From NCBI RefSeq assembly GCF_009600985.1, contig NZ_VDFP01000003.1:82321-146320 (forward strand): a DNA stretch of 64,000 nt, given 5' to 3'. The stretch comes from Companilactobacillus halodurans. GTDB taxonomy: Bacteria > Bacillota > Bacilli > Lactobacillales > Lactobacillaceae. Of this stretch, positions 42,805 to 51,587 are shown piece by piece (within the stretch, counting starts at the first letter, position 1; each line of letters opens with the position of its first letter). A program made the translations under genes and the position numbers. The notes below the pieces were generated by a model. That model saw nothing but the letters and a program-made list of their open reading frames with translations, did no database searches and was not told the origin of the DNA.

Positions 42805-43779
42805 ATGAATTCAACGTTTTATGAACAATTAGTAATGAGGACACAGGAAAATTTTTCACGGTACTATAGTATTTACGCAAGTGGAAGAACTCCTATCAAG
42901 TTAACGGAAAAACCTGCTTTGCCATACAAGGAACAAATTAAAATCATGGCTGAAAAAATCAAAGAAGCAGACCACATTGTTATTGGTGGTGCCTCTGGAT
43001 TGTCAGCCGCTGGTGGTGGAGATTTTTATTACAAGGATAACGAGTCGTTTAGAAAGTTATTTGGTAAATTTGCGAAGAAGTATGGTTTTGATGGAGCTGC
43101 CGCAGGTTGGTCTTATCCTTATAAAACACGTGAAGAATATTGGGGCTATTTAGCAACTTTTCTTTACACGACTCAACATGCCGACATCCAAAAGCCATAT
43201 TTGGATTTGCAAAAGATTTTAAAGGGTAAAGATTATTATGTTTTGACAACTAATCAAGATACCCAAGCAGCTAAAGCTTTTCCGGAAGATCGAGTATCGC
43301 AAATTCAAGGTGACCACCGCTTTTTCCAATGTTCCAATCTATGTAACGATGAAGTTTGGGATGCTGTAAAGCCGGTTGAAAAGATGATTGAGGCCATGGG
43401 TGATGGGACTGAAATACCAACTGAATTGATTCCTAGATGCCCTAACTGTGGTGCAGAAGCATTTCCATGGACTAGAGGTTTTGGAAACTTTTTAGAGGGT
43501 AAGAGATACCAACAAGAATACAAGAAGGTTTCTGATGATATTTTGTCTCATTTGCATGATGACAAATTGTTATTTATTGAATTAGGCGTTGGTCGTGTAT
43601 CACCAATGTTTATTCAAGAACCATTTTGGGCTTTAACAGCTAGTCTTGATGGAGCTTATGATGTCATGATTAATCGTGATTTCCAATTCTTGCCTGAAGA
43701 ACTTGAGAACAAAGGGCAAGCTATTAAGGGGGATATTGCTCAAGCTTTAGATGATGTTTTGGTTGAGATGAATAAATAG
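42805..43779 (+). CDS. class M-like sirtuin (SirTM-type, probable ADP-ribosyltransferase)
   Basis: A 324-residue sirtuin. It has VIGGASGLSAAGGGDFYY (NAD loop), TTNQDTQAAKAF, QIQGDHRFFQC with Gln in place of the catalytic histidine, and a four-cysteine zinc ribbon (CSNLC ... CPNCG). This matches the SirTM class, reported in pathogens as protein ADP-ribosyltransferases paired with a macrodomain and lipoylated GcvH-L. No macrodomain, GcvH-L or lipoate ligase is seen within this window. Translation is probably coupled to the preceding SIR2-like gene. Confidence 0.82.
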   Translation: MNSTFYEQLVMRTQENFSRYYSIYASGRTPIKLTEKPALPYKEQIKIMAEKIKEADHIVIGGASGLSAAGGGDFYYKDNESFRKLFGKFAKKYGFDGAAAGWSYPYKTREEYWGYLATFLYTTQHADIQKPYLDLQKILKGKDYYVLTTNQDTQAAKAFPEDRVSQIQGDHRFFQCSNLCNDEVWDAVKPVEKMIEAMGDGTEIPTELIPRCPNCGAEAFPWTRGFGNFLEGKRYQQEYKKVSDDILSHLHDDKLLFIELGVGRVSPMFIQEPFWALTASLDGAYDVMINRDFQFLPEELENKGQAIKGDIAQALDDVLVEMNK

Positions 43780-43807
43780 AATCGTTTTTAGAAAAATTTA
43801 AATAAGA

Positions 43808-43864
43808 AAATCCACTTTTTACTTAATATTTGGTCTGTTTTGAGTAGAAGGTGGATTTTTTATA
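43808..43864. terminator. bidirectional terminator after sirtuin pair
   Basis: AAAATCCACTTTTTACT pairs with AGTAGAAGGTGGATTTT, with wobble pairs, followed by Ts. Confidence 0.78.
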
Positions 43865-43882
43865 TTGAAATAGATTGGTGAC

Positions 43883-44371
43883 TCAATAAAGATCTAAATA
43901 AGGTTTTCCAATATTTCGAGCATTATAATCTGATAGATACATATCATAGATTTGATTACATATTTCCCAATTTTCACCAGTCCATGGAATATGTTTATCT
44001 GGTATTAATAAAGAAACCTTGATTGGTCTGGTAATGCCATAATCCAATGTTATTGATTTATTAATATCAGGGCGAAAGCCTTGATATCCTTTAGTATAAC
44101 TAGCAATGCGGCCGTTGAACTGGACAACATCACCAATCTTTAGAATTCCCAGAGATTTGAAACCCTTGGTTAGGTTGAACCATAAATGATCAGCTACATT
44201 TAATTTTTTGTTATCAGTAAGTAATTCAATGTTAGTTAATAAAAGTGTTGGGACAGCATGATTTTTACGATAATCTTTGTATTTGAAACCATATTTTTTG
44301 AATCGCCCGTTGAAAGTGAATCGTTGTTCATTTCCTAATTCAGCTAACTTAGTACGTTGCTTTTGAGACAT
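43883..44371 (-). CDS. hypothetical OB-fold-like protein
   Basis: A 162-residue basic cytosolic protein. The central part (LLLTNIELLTDNK, VADHLWFN, KIGDVVQFNGRIASYTKGYQG) has the beta pattern and GDxVxFxARI-like motif of an OB-fold nucleic-acid-binding domain. No further identity. ATG 44371 follows ATGGAGGTTATTTTT. It is a single gene between the sirtuins and the toxin-antitoxin locus. Confidence 0.6.
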   Translation of the reverse strand: MSQKQRTKLAELGNEQRFTFNGRFKKYGFKYKDYRKNHAVPTLLLTNIELLTDNKKLNVADHLWFNLTKGFKSLGILKIGDVVQFNGRIASYTKGYQGFRPDINKSITLDYGITRPIKVSLLIPDKHIPWTGENWEICNQIYDMYLSDYNARNIGKPYLDLY

Positions 44372-44522
44372 AAAAATAACCTCCATAATTTATTAAAATA
44401 AATTACGAAGGGTATCGATGTTTTTCAATATATTATTTACGTAGTTTATTCCTAATAGCAACCAATTTTTGTACTTTACTAACTTTTAAAGCTCTACCTA
44501 GAATTAATTTGAGTGTTAAATA

Positions 44523-44572
44523 TTGACAGTAAATAAAGGAAAATCATATACTTAAATTACCTAAAAGGTAAT
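44523..44572 (+). promoter_or_regulatory. toxin-antitoxin promoter and operator
   Basis: -35 TTGACA (44523-44528), 18-bp spacer, -10 TATACT (44547-44552). ATTACCT-AAA-AGGTAAT (44556-44572) is a perfect inverted repeat at the predicted transcription start, a typical site for antitoxin autorepression. Confidence 0.78.
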
Positions 44573-44597
44573 ATGTGTGTGATGAACTGGAGTAATT

Positions 44598-44936
44598 ATG
44601 CAGATTGATTTTAAAAATAAACGTGTTGAAAAGCAGTGTAGATCACTGGTTAAGGCAAAAAAAGATTTTCCTGAAAAAATTGCAATAAAATTATTAAAGT
44701 TAATAAATTTCGTTGAATTAGCAGATAATTTAGAATCAGTTATAAATAATCCGGTTTATCATTTTCATAAATTAAAGGGTGACCTAAAAGGACTTTATTC
44801 AATGGATATTGATGGCAGGTCTAAGCCATATCGTCTAATTGTAAAATTTGATGGTTATGAACCAGACCAAGTTTTTCATGGATCTATATTAATTGAAAGA
44901 ATACAGATTGAGGAGGTAAGTAAACATTATGAGTAA
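44598..44936 (+). CDS. HigB/RelE-like toxin
   Basis: A 112-residue RelE/ParE-superfamily toxin of the HigB type (plasmid maintenance killer fold): FKNKRVEKQCRSL, FHKLKGDLKGLYSMDIDGRSKPYRLI and a C-terminal strand IERIQIEEVSKHYE. HigB toxins cleave mRNA at the ribosome. The 3' end overlaps the antitoxin start by 8 bp, and the toxin gene comes first, as is usual for hig loci. Confidence 0.85.
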   Translation: MQIDFKNKRVEKQCRSLVKAKKDFPEKIAIKLLKLINFVELADNLESVINNPVYHFHKLKGDLKGLYSMDIDGRSKPYRLIVKFDGYEPDQVFHGSILIERIQIEEVSKHYE

Positions 44937-46017
44937 GGAAGTTGCTTATAAAGATTTAATTGCTTTTCATCCTGGATCATATGTAGAAGATATTATTAAT
45001 GAATTGAATATGACGCAAGAAGAATTTTCTAAAAGACTGGGCGTCTCTGCAAAAACAATTAGTAAGATTATTAGCGGTAAAGAGAGTATAAGTAAAGATA
45101 TTGCTAATAAATTGGCGAAGATGACTGGAATCTCGGTTAAGACGTGGTTTAATTTACAAGAGAAATATGATTTAGAAGTAATTAAAATAAAAAATCAGCA
45201 AAATGAAGATAAAGAAATAGAAGTTGTTAATCAAATTGATTTTGGTTATTTTAAGAGAAATAATTTAGTTGATAATCAGAGATATTCTGTTAAAGAAAAA
45301 ATTGAGTCTCTTAGAAAATTACTTAAATTGTCGAATTTGACTATTTTAGAAAAATTTAATTCAGTTGTAAGTTATAGAAATTCGAAAGATTTTGCTACTA
45401 AATCAATTATTAATTCTAATGTGATGCTGGAATTAGCAATAAATAAAGCAAGAAATGTTACAGATAATAAATATGATAAAGTAAAACTAAAAAAATACTT
45501 ACCAGATATAAGGGAAATGTCGTTAGAACGTCCTGAATCATTTTATAAAAATTTGAAGAAAATATTGTTGGATTGTGGAATTGTTTTAATTCCATTGGCT
45601 AAACTACCTAATTCAAATTTAAATGGTGCTACGAAAAAGTTTAGAAATGGTAGTGTCTTATTATTGATTACTGATAAAAATAAGTGGTCAGATATTTTTT
45701 GGTTCTCTCTGGTTCATGAACTAGGTCATATTTATTATGGTGATTTTTATTCGGATTCCGAAAAAGGTAAAGAATACGAAAATAAGGAACAAAAAGCAGA
45801 TAAATTCGCGTTAGATTTTTTCATACCGCAAAATCAGTATGATGATTTTGTTCAAGGAAATGATTTTAGTTATGATTCTGTAAAGAAATTTGCTGAACAA
45901 CTGAAGATTTCACCTAGTATAATTGTTGGAAGACTTCAATATGATAAGTATATTGGATATCAAAGTTTAAATGGACTTAGAGAGAGTTATTTTATAAAAA
46001 TGGATGATGAAGATTGA
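44929..46017 (+). CDS. HigA-type antitoxin fused to ImmA/IrrE metallopeptidase
   Basis: A 362-residue protein. The N-terminal HigA/Xre HTH (about 15-75; MTQEEFSKRLGVSAKTISKI) leads to a long central helical region. A C-terminal ImmA/IrrE (COG2856) zinc-peptidase domain follows, with HELGH at 263-267 and a downstream glutamate in NKEQKADKFALDFF. A standard HigA has about 100 residues. The extra protease domain could degrade the toxin or the antitoxin itself under stress. It overlaps the toxin gene and is probably autoregulated at 44556. Confidence 0.87.
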   Translation: MSKEVAYKDLIAFHPGSYVEDIINELNMTQEEFSKRLGVSAKTISKIISGKESISKDIANKLAKMTGISVKTWFNLQEKYDLEVIKIKNQQNEDKEIEVVNQIDFGYFKRNNLVDNQRYSVKEKIESLRKLLKLSNLTILEKFNSVVSYRNSKDFATKSIINSNVMLELAINKARNVTDNKYDKVKLKKYLPDIREMSLERPESFYKNLKKILLDCGIVLIPLAKLPNSNLNGATKKFRNGSVLLLITDKNKWSDIFWFSLVHELGHIYYGDFYSDSEKGKEYENKEQKADKFALDFFIPQNQYDDFVQGNDFSYDSVKKFAEQLKISPSIIVGRLQYDKYIGYQSLNGLRESYFIKMDDED

Positions 46018-46037
46018 GCCTTTTTTAAAAGTGAATA

Positions 46038-46077
46038 CTACGAAAAAAGTATATCTATATTAGATATACTTTTTTGC
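46038..46077. terminator. bidirectional terminator after toxin-antitoxin
   Basis: AAAAAAGTATATCTA pairs with TAGATATACTTTTTT. Confidence 0.85.
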
Positions 46078-46088
46078 AATTTAGTCAT

Positions 46089-46874
46089 TTAAATTAAATC
46101 ATTATCCAAGCAATAGTGATAAATACCATCTTCAGTCACATCACCAATAACTTCATCAGCTATTTCTTTCACTTCAGCTGAAGCATTGCCCATAGCTAAA
46201 CCGTGACCAACGGCATTCAACATTTCAATGTCATTATTACCATCACCAAAGGCCATGGCTTGTGATTTATCCAGTCCATAATATTTTAGGATTTCAGCAA
46301 TTCCGGTTCCTTTACCGCTACTTGTAGGAATAATATCGATGGCTCGGTCCCACCAAGCAGTGATTTTAGAAGCTGTAGTATTCTGTATTATTTTTTCATA
46401 ATCTTTTTTTCTAGCACCCATCATTAATTGGAAAATATCCGTATTTTCAATTGTCTGGTTAAAATCTTTTGACACAACAACTTCTTGGTTAGCAAATGAG
46501 AAGTATTCGACTAAATCATCGTCTGTTCCATTTGTAATAATGCTGTCACTTGTGGCAATTGCGACAGGACGACCTAATTCTTTACCATTATTAACTATTT
46601 GTTCGACGTCTTTTGTAGGGATGGGATTTTTATAGATACTCTCAGTTTGGTTAAAGCAATATGATCCATTGAAAGTTAGAAAAGTATCGAAAGTCAAATT
46701 CTCAAAATGAGGTAAGGCAATTGGACTTCGACCAGTTGCAATGCAGATAATAATATTCTGTTTTTTTAACCGTTTGAGTGTTTCTAAAGTTTTTTCCGAA
46801 ATCTGTTTTTTATTCATGTCAATCAGGGTTCCATCGATATCAAAAAAGATGATTTTTATATTATTCATAGACAT
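46089..46874 (-). CDS. Cof-type HAD-IIB phosphatase (1)
   Basis: A 261-residue HAD phosphatase. The nucleophile motif is FFDIDGTLID, motif II is IATGRSP, and the C-terminal motif is AFGDGNNDIEML with GLAMGNASAEVKEIADEV, typical of the Cof family acting on sugar phosphates or related metabolites. ATG 46874 follows TTGGAGAAAGTG; ATG 46868 is also possible. It lies 26 bp after the second Cof gene, so the two form an operon. Confidence 0.9.
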   Translation of the reverse strand: MSMNNIKIIFFDIDGTLIDMNKKQISEKTLETLKRLKKQNIIICIATGRSPIALPHFENLTFDTFLTFNGSYCFNQTESIYKNPIPTKDVEQIVNNGKELGRPVAIATSDSIITNGTDDDLVEYFSFANQEVVVSKDFNQTIENTDIFQLMMGARKKDYEKIIQNTTASKITAWWDRAIDIIPTSSGKGTGIAEILKYYGLDKSQAMAFGDGNNDIEMLNAVGHGLAMGNASAEVKEIADEVIGDVTEDGIYHYCLDNDLI

Positions 46875-46900
46875 CACTTTCTCCAAGATTAATTTAAAAG

Positions 46901-47719
46901 TTATTGAATGGGAAATAATTTATCTAGTGTTACTAATACGCCATCGTCATCATTTGATGGGCAGACATAATTTGCAATATCCTTTACTTCTTGTGAAGCG
47001 TTATCCATGGCGTAACCTCTTCCACAATATTTCAACATTTCGATATCATTATTTCCGTCGCCAAAAGCAGCACATTGTTCAGAAGTTATATTCCAACGTT
47101 TGACCAATCTCTTCAAGCCTGATGCTTTATGACAACCTGGAACTATCAAGTCAATTGATCCATGACCACTGCCAGTTGGCACGAGTAGCCCTTTTAATTC
47201 TTCATTAAATAGTTCAGTATAATAGTCAGTTTTTTCTACGGGAACGGTAGGGGCAAATTTCAAAATCGTATCGTCAACTTGGGCAAAGTCATCGACCCAT
47301 TGCAGTCTAGGGTAATATTTATTGGTCAATTCATAGAAATCATCACTCACTGTTCCTCTTTCACAATAAGCACTGTGCAAGCCACACATTACATTGTTAA
47401 TTTCGGGATGTTTTTTACATAGACTAAGAGTTTTTAAAATAGCTTCTCTGGAAATATTTGCAGTGAAGACTACATCTTCTTTATCTTTTACGAGAGCTCC
47501 ATTTTCGGCAACAAAATTCAGTTCATTATAATAGTCAGGAAAATGAGAAATCAATTGGTAATATTGATTCCCACTAGCTACGACAAATCCACAGCCAGCT
47601 TCTTTCATTCGGGCTAAGGCCTGCTTAAATCTGTGAACATCATACGTATAATTGCTACGCATAAAGGTGCCATCGATGTCGACAGCAACTAATTTAATGT
47701 TATAAGGATTATTATTCAT
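46901..47719 (-). CDS. Cof-type HAD-IIB phosphatase (2)
   Basis: A 272-residue HAD phosphatase: VAVDIDGTFM nucleophile motif, VVASGNQYYQ motif II, and AFGDGNNDIEMLKYCGRG with YAMDNASQEVKDIANYV. It resembles YwtE/YidA-like Cof enzymes. ATG 47719 follows ATGGAGAGACGATA. It is the first gene of the two-gene operon. It shares the motifs of gene 1 but is divergent elsewhere, so this is an old duplication. Confidence 0.9.
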   Translation of the reverse strand: MNNNPYNIKLVAVDIDGTFMRSNYTYDVHRFKQALARMKEAGCGFVVASGNQYYQLISHFPDYYNELNFVAENGALVKDKEDVVFTANISREAILKTLSLCKKHPEINNVMCGLHSAYCERGTVSDDFYELTNKYYPRLQWVDDFAQVDDTILKFAPTVPVEKTDYYTELFNEELKGLLVPTGSGHGSIDLIVPGCHKASGLKRLVKRWNITSEQCAAFGDGNNDIEMLKYCGRGYAMDNASQEVKDIANYVCPSNDDDGVLVTLDKLFPIQ

Positions 47720-47854
47720 TATCGTCTCTCCATTCATATTTTCATTAGTACAGAAGCTATAAAGCGCTTACCGAAATTCTTAGTTAGTATACCATATGTG
47801 ATTTTTTACATGATATTAAGGGCAATTATTTTAAAATGTGAGATTAACGCTATC

Positions 47855-47884
47855 TTGACATTTAAAAATAAACTCCATTATTAT
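47855..47884 (+). promoter_or_regulatory. promoter of NmrA-like gene
   Basis: TTGACA (47855-47860) and TATTAT (47879-47884) with 18-bp spacing. Confidence 0.6.
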
Positions 47885-47914
47885 GAAATCGTGTTCAAAA
47901 ATGGAGGAATTTGT

Positions 47915-48856
47915 ATGAAAAAAATTGTTGTAAATGGTGTTGATGGTAATTTTGGTAAATTAGTAGCGGGATATGTTCAAAAACTAATTCCCAAAGAGAA
48001 TTTAGTTTTCACTGCTCCTAGAGCCGATAAATTGGAAGAATATTCGAAACAAGGTATTAAGACAGCTGTCGCTGATTTCAATAAACCAGAAAGTTTAGTT
48101 TCAGCTTATAGCAATGCTGACAAAGTATTGTTGATTTCCATGCCTTTTGTCGGCAAGAAACGTCGTCAAGCACATAATAATTTTGTCGAGGCTTGCGTCA
48201 AAGCACATGTCGGTCAAGTTATCTACACTTCCGTGTTGTCAGCTGGTAATCCTTTCAATCCAAGTGTAGAAAACGCTGATCATGGTTATACGGAATCGAT
48301 TATTCAAAATACAGATTTGGATTATATTTTCTTGCGTAACTCATTGTTTGCCGAAGCATTTATCTCAGATTATATGAGAGCGGTTAATAATAAGGAAGAT
48401 AGCATCGAAAAGAACATGGGTGACGGTAAAGTTTACTTTATTTCAAGACGTGATGCCGCTTTGAGTGCAGCTTGTGCGTTGAATAATGATTTATTGCATC
48501 GAGCTGTCTTGAATATCAATGGCAGTGAACCATTCACTTATCAAAAGTTTTTAGACGTTGGTAACGAAGTAACTGGCAACCAAATTAAATATGTTAAGAA
48601 AACTGATCAAGAGCTTTACGATTACTTTGATAGTATCGGCGTTCCTCGAGATACAAATGGAGATTTTTCTAAGAGTCCAATTCAAGCAACATCAGAAGGG
48701 ATGGTTACTTTTGGAACAACCGTGACACAGGGATATTTAGATGTTCCAGTCAGTGACTTCAGTAAATTAACAGGACATCAACCAATAACTGTTAAGCATA
48801 TGTTCGAACATAAAGAAGACTACTTATTAGGTGATCGTCATTCAACCGAAAAATAA
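47915..48856 (+). CDS. NmrA/QOR2-like NAD(P)-binding reductase
   Basis: A 313-residue atypical short-chain dehydrogenase. The N-terminal Rossmann motif is VVNGVDGNFGKLV (GxxGxxG-like). It continues YTSVLSAGNPFNP, ENADHGYTESIIQNT (second-site loop) and DYIFLRNSLFAEAF, like NmrA or quinone oxidoreductase 2. It probably senses or reduces using NAD(P)H; the substrate is unknown. ATG 47915 follows AATGGAGGAATTTGT. Confidence 0.83.
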   Translation: MKKIVVNGVDGNFGKLVAGYVQKLIPKENLVFTAPRADKLEEYSKQGIKTAVADFNKPESLVSAYSNADKVLLISMPFVGKKRRQAHNNFVEACVKAHVGQVIYTSVLSAGNPFNPSVENADHGYTESIIQNTDLDYIFLRNSLFAEAFISDYMRAVNNKEDSIEKNMGDGKVYFISRRDAALSAACALNNDLLHRAVLNINGSEPFTYQKFLDVGNEVTGNQIKYVKKTDQELYDYFDSIGVPRDTNGDFSKSPIQATSEGMVTFGTTVTQGYLDVPVSDFSKLTGHQPITVKHMFEHKEDYLLGDRHSTEK

Positions 48857-48872
48857 AATATTTTAGAATTTT

Positions 48873-48907
48873 AAAAAGCCTTGCCTCAATTGGCAGGGCT
48901 TTTATTA
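48873..48907 (+). terminator. terminator after NmrA-like gene
   Basis: AAAGCCTTGCC pairs with GGCAGGGCTTT, with T-rich tail. Confidence 0.85.
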
Positions 48908-49160
48908 TGCAATCTTATAGGAAGGAAAAGGTAAATTGATAAAGCTCTCACAATTACGAATGTATCGATGTATAATCAAGATGATATAAGTCTGTAAGGA
49001 TTTTTCAAATAATAGAAAATATAATTTTAATATATTTTATTTATGTTCAAAAAAATTATCACAGTAGGCAAATTTTTGTTGAGCAATGAAAGTTGTATAA
49101 TTATCGTATAAAAATATTTGTAACTAAATAGGGATTATCTTTTTGTTAGGGGAAAACGAT
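48908..49160 (+). promoter_or_regulatory. promoter region of the zinc-ribbon/PrsW operon
   Basis: A very AT-rich gap. TATAAT at 49096-49101 preceded 17 bp upstream by TTTTTG is the best promoter. GTTAGGGGAAAACGAT precedes ATG 49161. No operator is evident. Confidence 0.45.
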
Positions 49161-50192
49161 ATGAAGAAAAAATTGGTTGCACTTACTACTTTATTAATAG
49201 GGGTAGGTCTTTTTGGCAGCGGCTGTTCGAATGCGGGAAATGTCAATATCAGTAATGATCCTAAGCTTCATAAAGTAACAAAGGCTGAAAAAAAGAAGAA
49301 TGAACAACAGGAGAAAAAGGATTTAAAGCAACGAAAGAAGCAACAAAAGAAGCAATGGCAAGAAAGTTTAGGCAAAGAATATAAATATGGTTTAATAAAG
49401 GGTCCATCATGGCTGTATGTCTATGAAAATGGGAAAAAGACCGATGGACATCTTGATCCTGATACGACTGACACAGTGAAATTACATGAACATTCAAAGA
49501 TCCAATTGGGTGGTGAATTACCAGATGTTGGAACTGTCAAAACTAGAACGATTCCAGTTGCTGGCGGGCAATCCAAGATTGATGATGAAGATAAATATGA
49601 TAGGGAATTGAATTTATCCACTATCAATGATAGTGGCAATGGTTTGCATTTTATATTATGCAACCTTAAGGGAAATGATTATCAAGCTATCAGTAATCTA
49701 GCTTTTACTGATTTGCCTAAATATCTGGATGCTTTAAGTACGAATGATTCTTCAAAATTACCTAATCAATCAAAACAGCTCTTGCAAACACTAGATGGAA
49801 ATAATAATCGTGGGGATGCTTCAGCTAGTTATCAAGTTATGGAACAATACTTCAATAAGAAATCTGCTCAAACAGAAAATGAAGCTGATCTAGAAGCTGA
49901 CGATGCAACATATCTTGAAATTGGCGATGACCAGATTATGGATTTGAAGAATGCGACCCAATTATTTGTTCAAACTTTTGCTAAAGTTAAAAAAACTGAT
50001 ACAGACCAACATGCGTTAAGAATTGACGATGACAGTCCAAAATATGGCAGTTCCAAGACTGAAATCGAGGAATACCAAATGGACTATCAACTGGTCGATA
50101 ATAAGTGGCAACTAATTTCCGTTGTAAGCGAAGGCGAGTCGGATTATTCAATGGATACTTCTAAATCTAATTGGATTGTTCAAAAGAATTAG
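49161..50192 (+). CDS. lipoprotein heading the zinc-ribbon operon
   Basis: A 343-residue lipoprotein. The signal peptide ends in the lipobox LFGSGC (lipidated Cys22). A strongly basic Lys/Gln coiled segment follows (about 40-72), then an extracellular region ending with the strand-rich YQMDYQLVDNKWQLIS. No family is recognised. It is the first gene of a five-gene co-directional set (49161-53742) with gaps of 1-17 bp. Confidence 0.75.
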   Translation: MKKKLVALTTLLIGVGLFGSGCSNAGNVNISNDPKLHKVTKAEKKKNEQQEKKDLKQRKKQQKKQWQESLGKEYKYGLIKGPSWLYVYENGKKTDGHLDPDTTDTVKLHEHSKIQLGGELPDVGTVKTRTIPVAGGQSKIDDEDKYDRELNLSTINDSGNGLHFILCNLKGNDYQAISNLAFTDLPKYLDALSTNDSSKLPNQSKQLLQTLDGNNNRGDASASYQVMEQYFNKKSAQTENEADLEADDATYLEIGDDQIMDLKNATQLFVQTFAKVKKTDTDQHALRIDDDSPKYGSSKTEIEEYQMDYQLVDNKWQLISVVSEGESDYSMDTSKSNWIVQKN

Positions 50193-50203
50193 GGGGGATA
50201 TAT

Positions 50204-50887
50204 ATGTTTTGTAGCAATTGTGGAACTAAGATTCCTAAGGGGTCCAAATTTTGTCCAAAATGCGGTCATAAAGTAGGAGTTGCACCAACTGCTCAAAAGT
50301 CGGCTCCTCAAAAGCAGACAGTAGCTAACAATAAGGCCGTTAAGACAACACGTCCGAAAAAGAAAAAGGGTAAGTTGATTGCGCTATTGTGCTTAGCTGT
50401 CGTGGTAATTGGAGCAGCCTTTTTTGCTTATCGAATGGTTTATTATCCTAAAGTCGTCAAAGCAGAAGTCATAAAAAATGGATTCGTTAGTCAATATCGT
50501 GTCGATGCCAATGTCTTCTCTAAAAAAGTTATTATCACGCCAACCAAGGCAGAAGTTTCAAGTTTGGTTTTTGTGACGACTCAAAATGATTATTCTACTC
50601 ATCAGATTGGTGCTGAAGAACGTTTAGCTAAATTGGAAAAAGAATTGCCCGGCAATTGGACTGTTCAAATCGTTCAAAACAGTTACTCTAATTCGCCACA
50701 TTTACTTTGGGAATATTCTAAGGGTGAAGAAACTGTGCGTTATCAAAATTCAAATGAATTCAAAAGCGCCAAAAGAGCTTACTTAGATGCCAAAGCTAAA
50801 AAAGAAGAAAGTGATGGCGAGTTAAATTCAGCAATTCAAGGAGCAGTAGTCGGTGGTTTGATTGGCTCAGCTCTGGATAGATGGTAG
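50204..50887 (+). CDS. zinc-ribbon membrane protein 1
   Basis: A 227-residue protein. A zinc ribbon at the extreme N-terminus (MFCSNCGTKIPKGSKFCPKC; Cys3/6/17/20) is followed by a Lys-rich linker, one membrane helix (about 56-77) and an extracellular domain ending with a Gly-rich tail (GAVVGGLIGSAL). The paralogue at 50899 has the same plan. ATG 50204 follows TTAGGGGGGATATAT. The ribbon is probably cytosolic and may bind protein or nucleic acid. Confidence 0.8.
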   Translation: MFCSNCGTKIPKGSKFCPKCGHKVGVAPTAQKSAPQKQTVANNKAVKTTRPKKKKGKLIALLCLAVVVIGAAFFAYRMVYYPKVVKAEVIKNGFVSQYRVDANVFSKKVIITPTKAEVSSLVFVTTQNDYSTHQIGAEERLAKLEKELPGNWTVQIVQNSYSNSPHLLWEYSKGEETVRYQNSNEFKSAKRAYLDAKAKKEESDGELNSAIQGAVVGGLIGSALDRW

Positions 50888-50898
50888 GAGGGGTAAAA

Positions 50899-51570
50899 AT
50901 GTTTTGTCCAAAATGCGGTACTAAGGTAGCTAAGGATGCAAAATTTTGCCCTAAATGCGGCCAAGATTTAACAGCTAAAAATAAGCAACCGGTTATTAAA
51001 GCTAAATCCTCAAAAGGAAAAAGCAGTATTTCGAAAAAAGCACCACGACATAATAAGAAATTGATTATGAGTCTGATTGCTATCGCGGTAGTTTTAATTG
51101 GTTATTTTGGAATTTATGCGCCAATGACAGTCCGTTCTGTTCTGGCAAATTCGGAGTTCACTTCTAAAAATGATTATAAGGTTAAAACTAATGCACTGAA
51201 GAGGACGATTGAAATCAATGCGGGGACTAGTCGAGTCGGCGATATTCAAGGAGCTTTAAATGATGATGAATTTGATACCAGTAAAATTGCGGTTGAAGAA
51301 CAGTTGTCTCATTTAGCCAATAGTTTGTCTGGTCGAGTCATCGGTAACTGGAAGATTCAATGGAAACAACATCAATATAAAGAAAATGACACGATATTAT
51401 GGCAATTTACTGGTAAGGAAGAGACAAAACGTTATCAAAATACCAAAGAATGTCGACAGATTCATCAAAAGATTTTGGAAAGTGAAGCACAACAATGGGC
51501 ACAAGATACTCAGAATAATAACGATTCGGCTGCTATTGCTGGTGGTATTCTTGGATTTGGATTGTTTTAA
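50899..51570 (+). CDS. zinc-ribbon membrane protein 2
   Basis: A 223-residue paralogue of the preceding gene. The zinc ribbon (MFCPKCGTKVAKDAKFCPKC), Lys-rich linker, one membrane helix (about 55-75, IMSLIAIAVVLIGYFGIY) and an extracellular domain share the same order and the ending motif WQF-TGKEETKRYQN (compare WEYSKGEETVRYQN in gene 1). ATG 50899 follows GTAGGAGGGGTAAAA. It probably arose by tandem duplication. Confidence 0.8.
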   Translation: MFCPKCGTKVAKDAKFCPKCGQDLTAKNKQPVIKAKSSKGKSSISKKAPRHNKKLIMSLIAIAVVLIGYFGIYAPMTVRSVLANSEFTSKNDYKVKTNALKRTIEINAGTSRVGDIQGALNDDEFDTSKIAVEEQLSHLANSLSGRVIGNWKIQWKQHQYKENDTILWQFTGKEETKRYQNTKECRQIHQKILESEAQQWAQDTQNNNDSAAIAGGILGFGLF

Positions 51571-51587
51571 AAAGAGGGGACTCAAAC

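Noticed and set aside
42118..43779. Sirtuin-based anti-phage defence (ThsA or DSR-like)
   Set aside because: No SMODS, TIR, Argonaute or other defence partner is adjacent, and the second gene matches class M sirtuins better.
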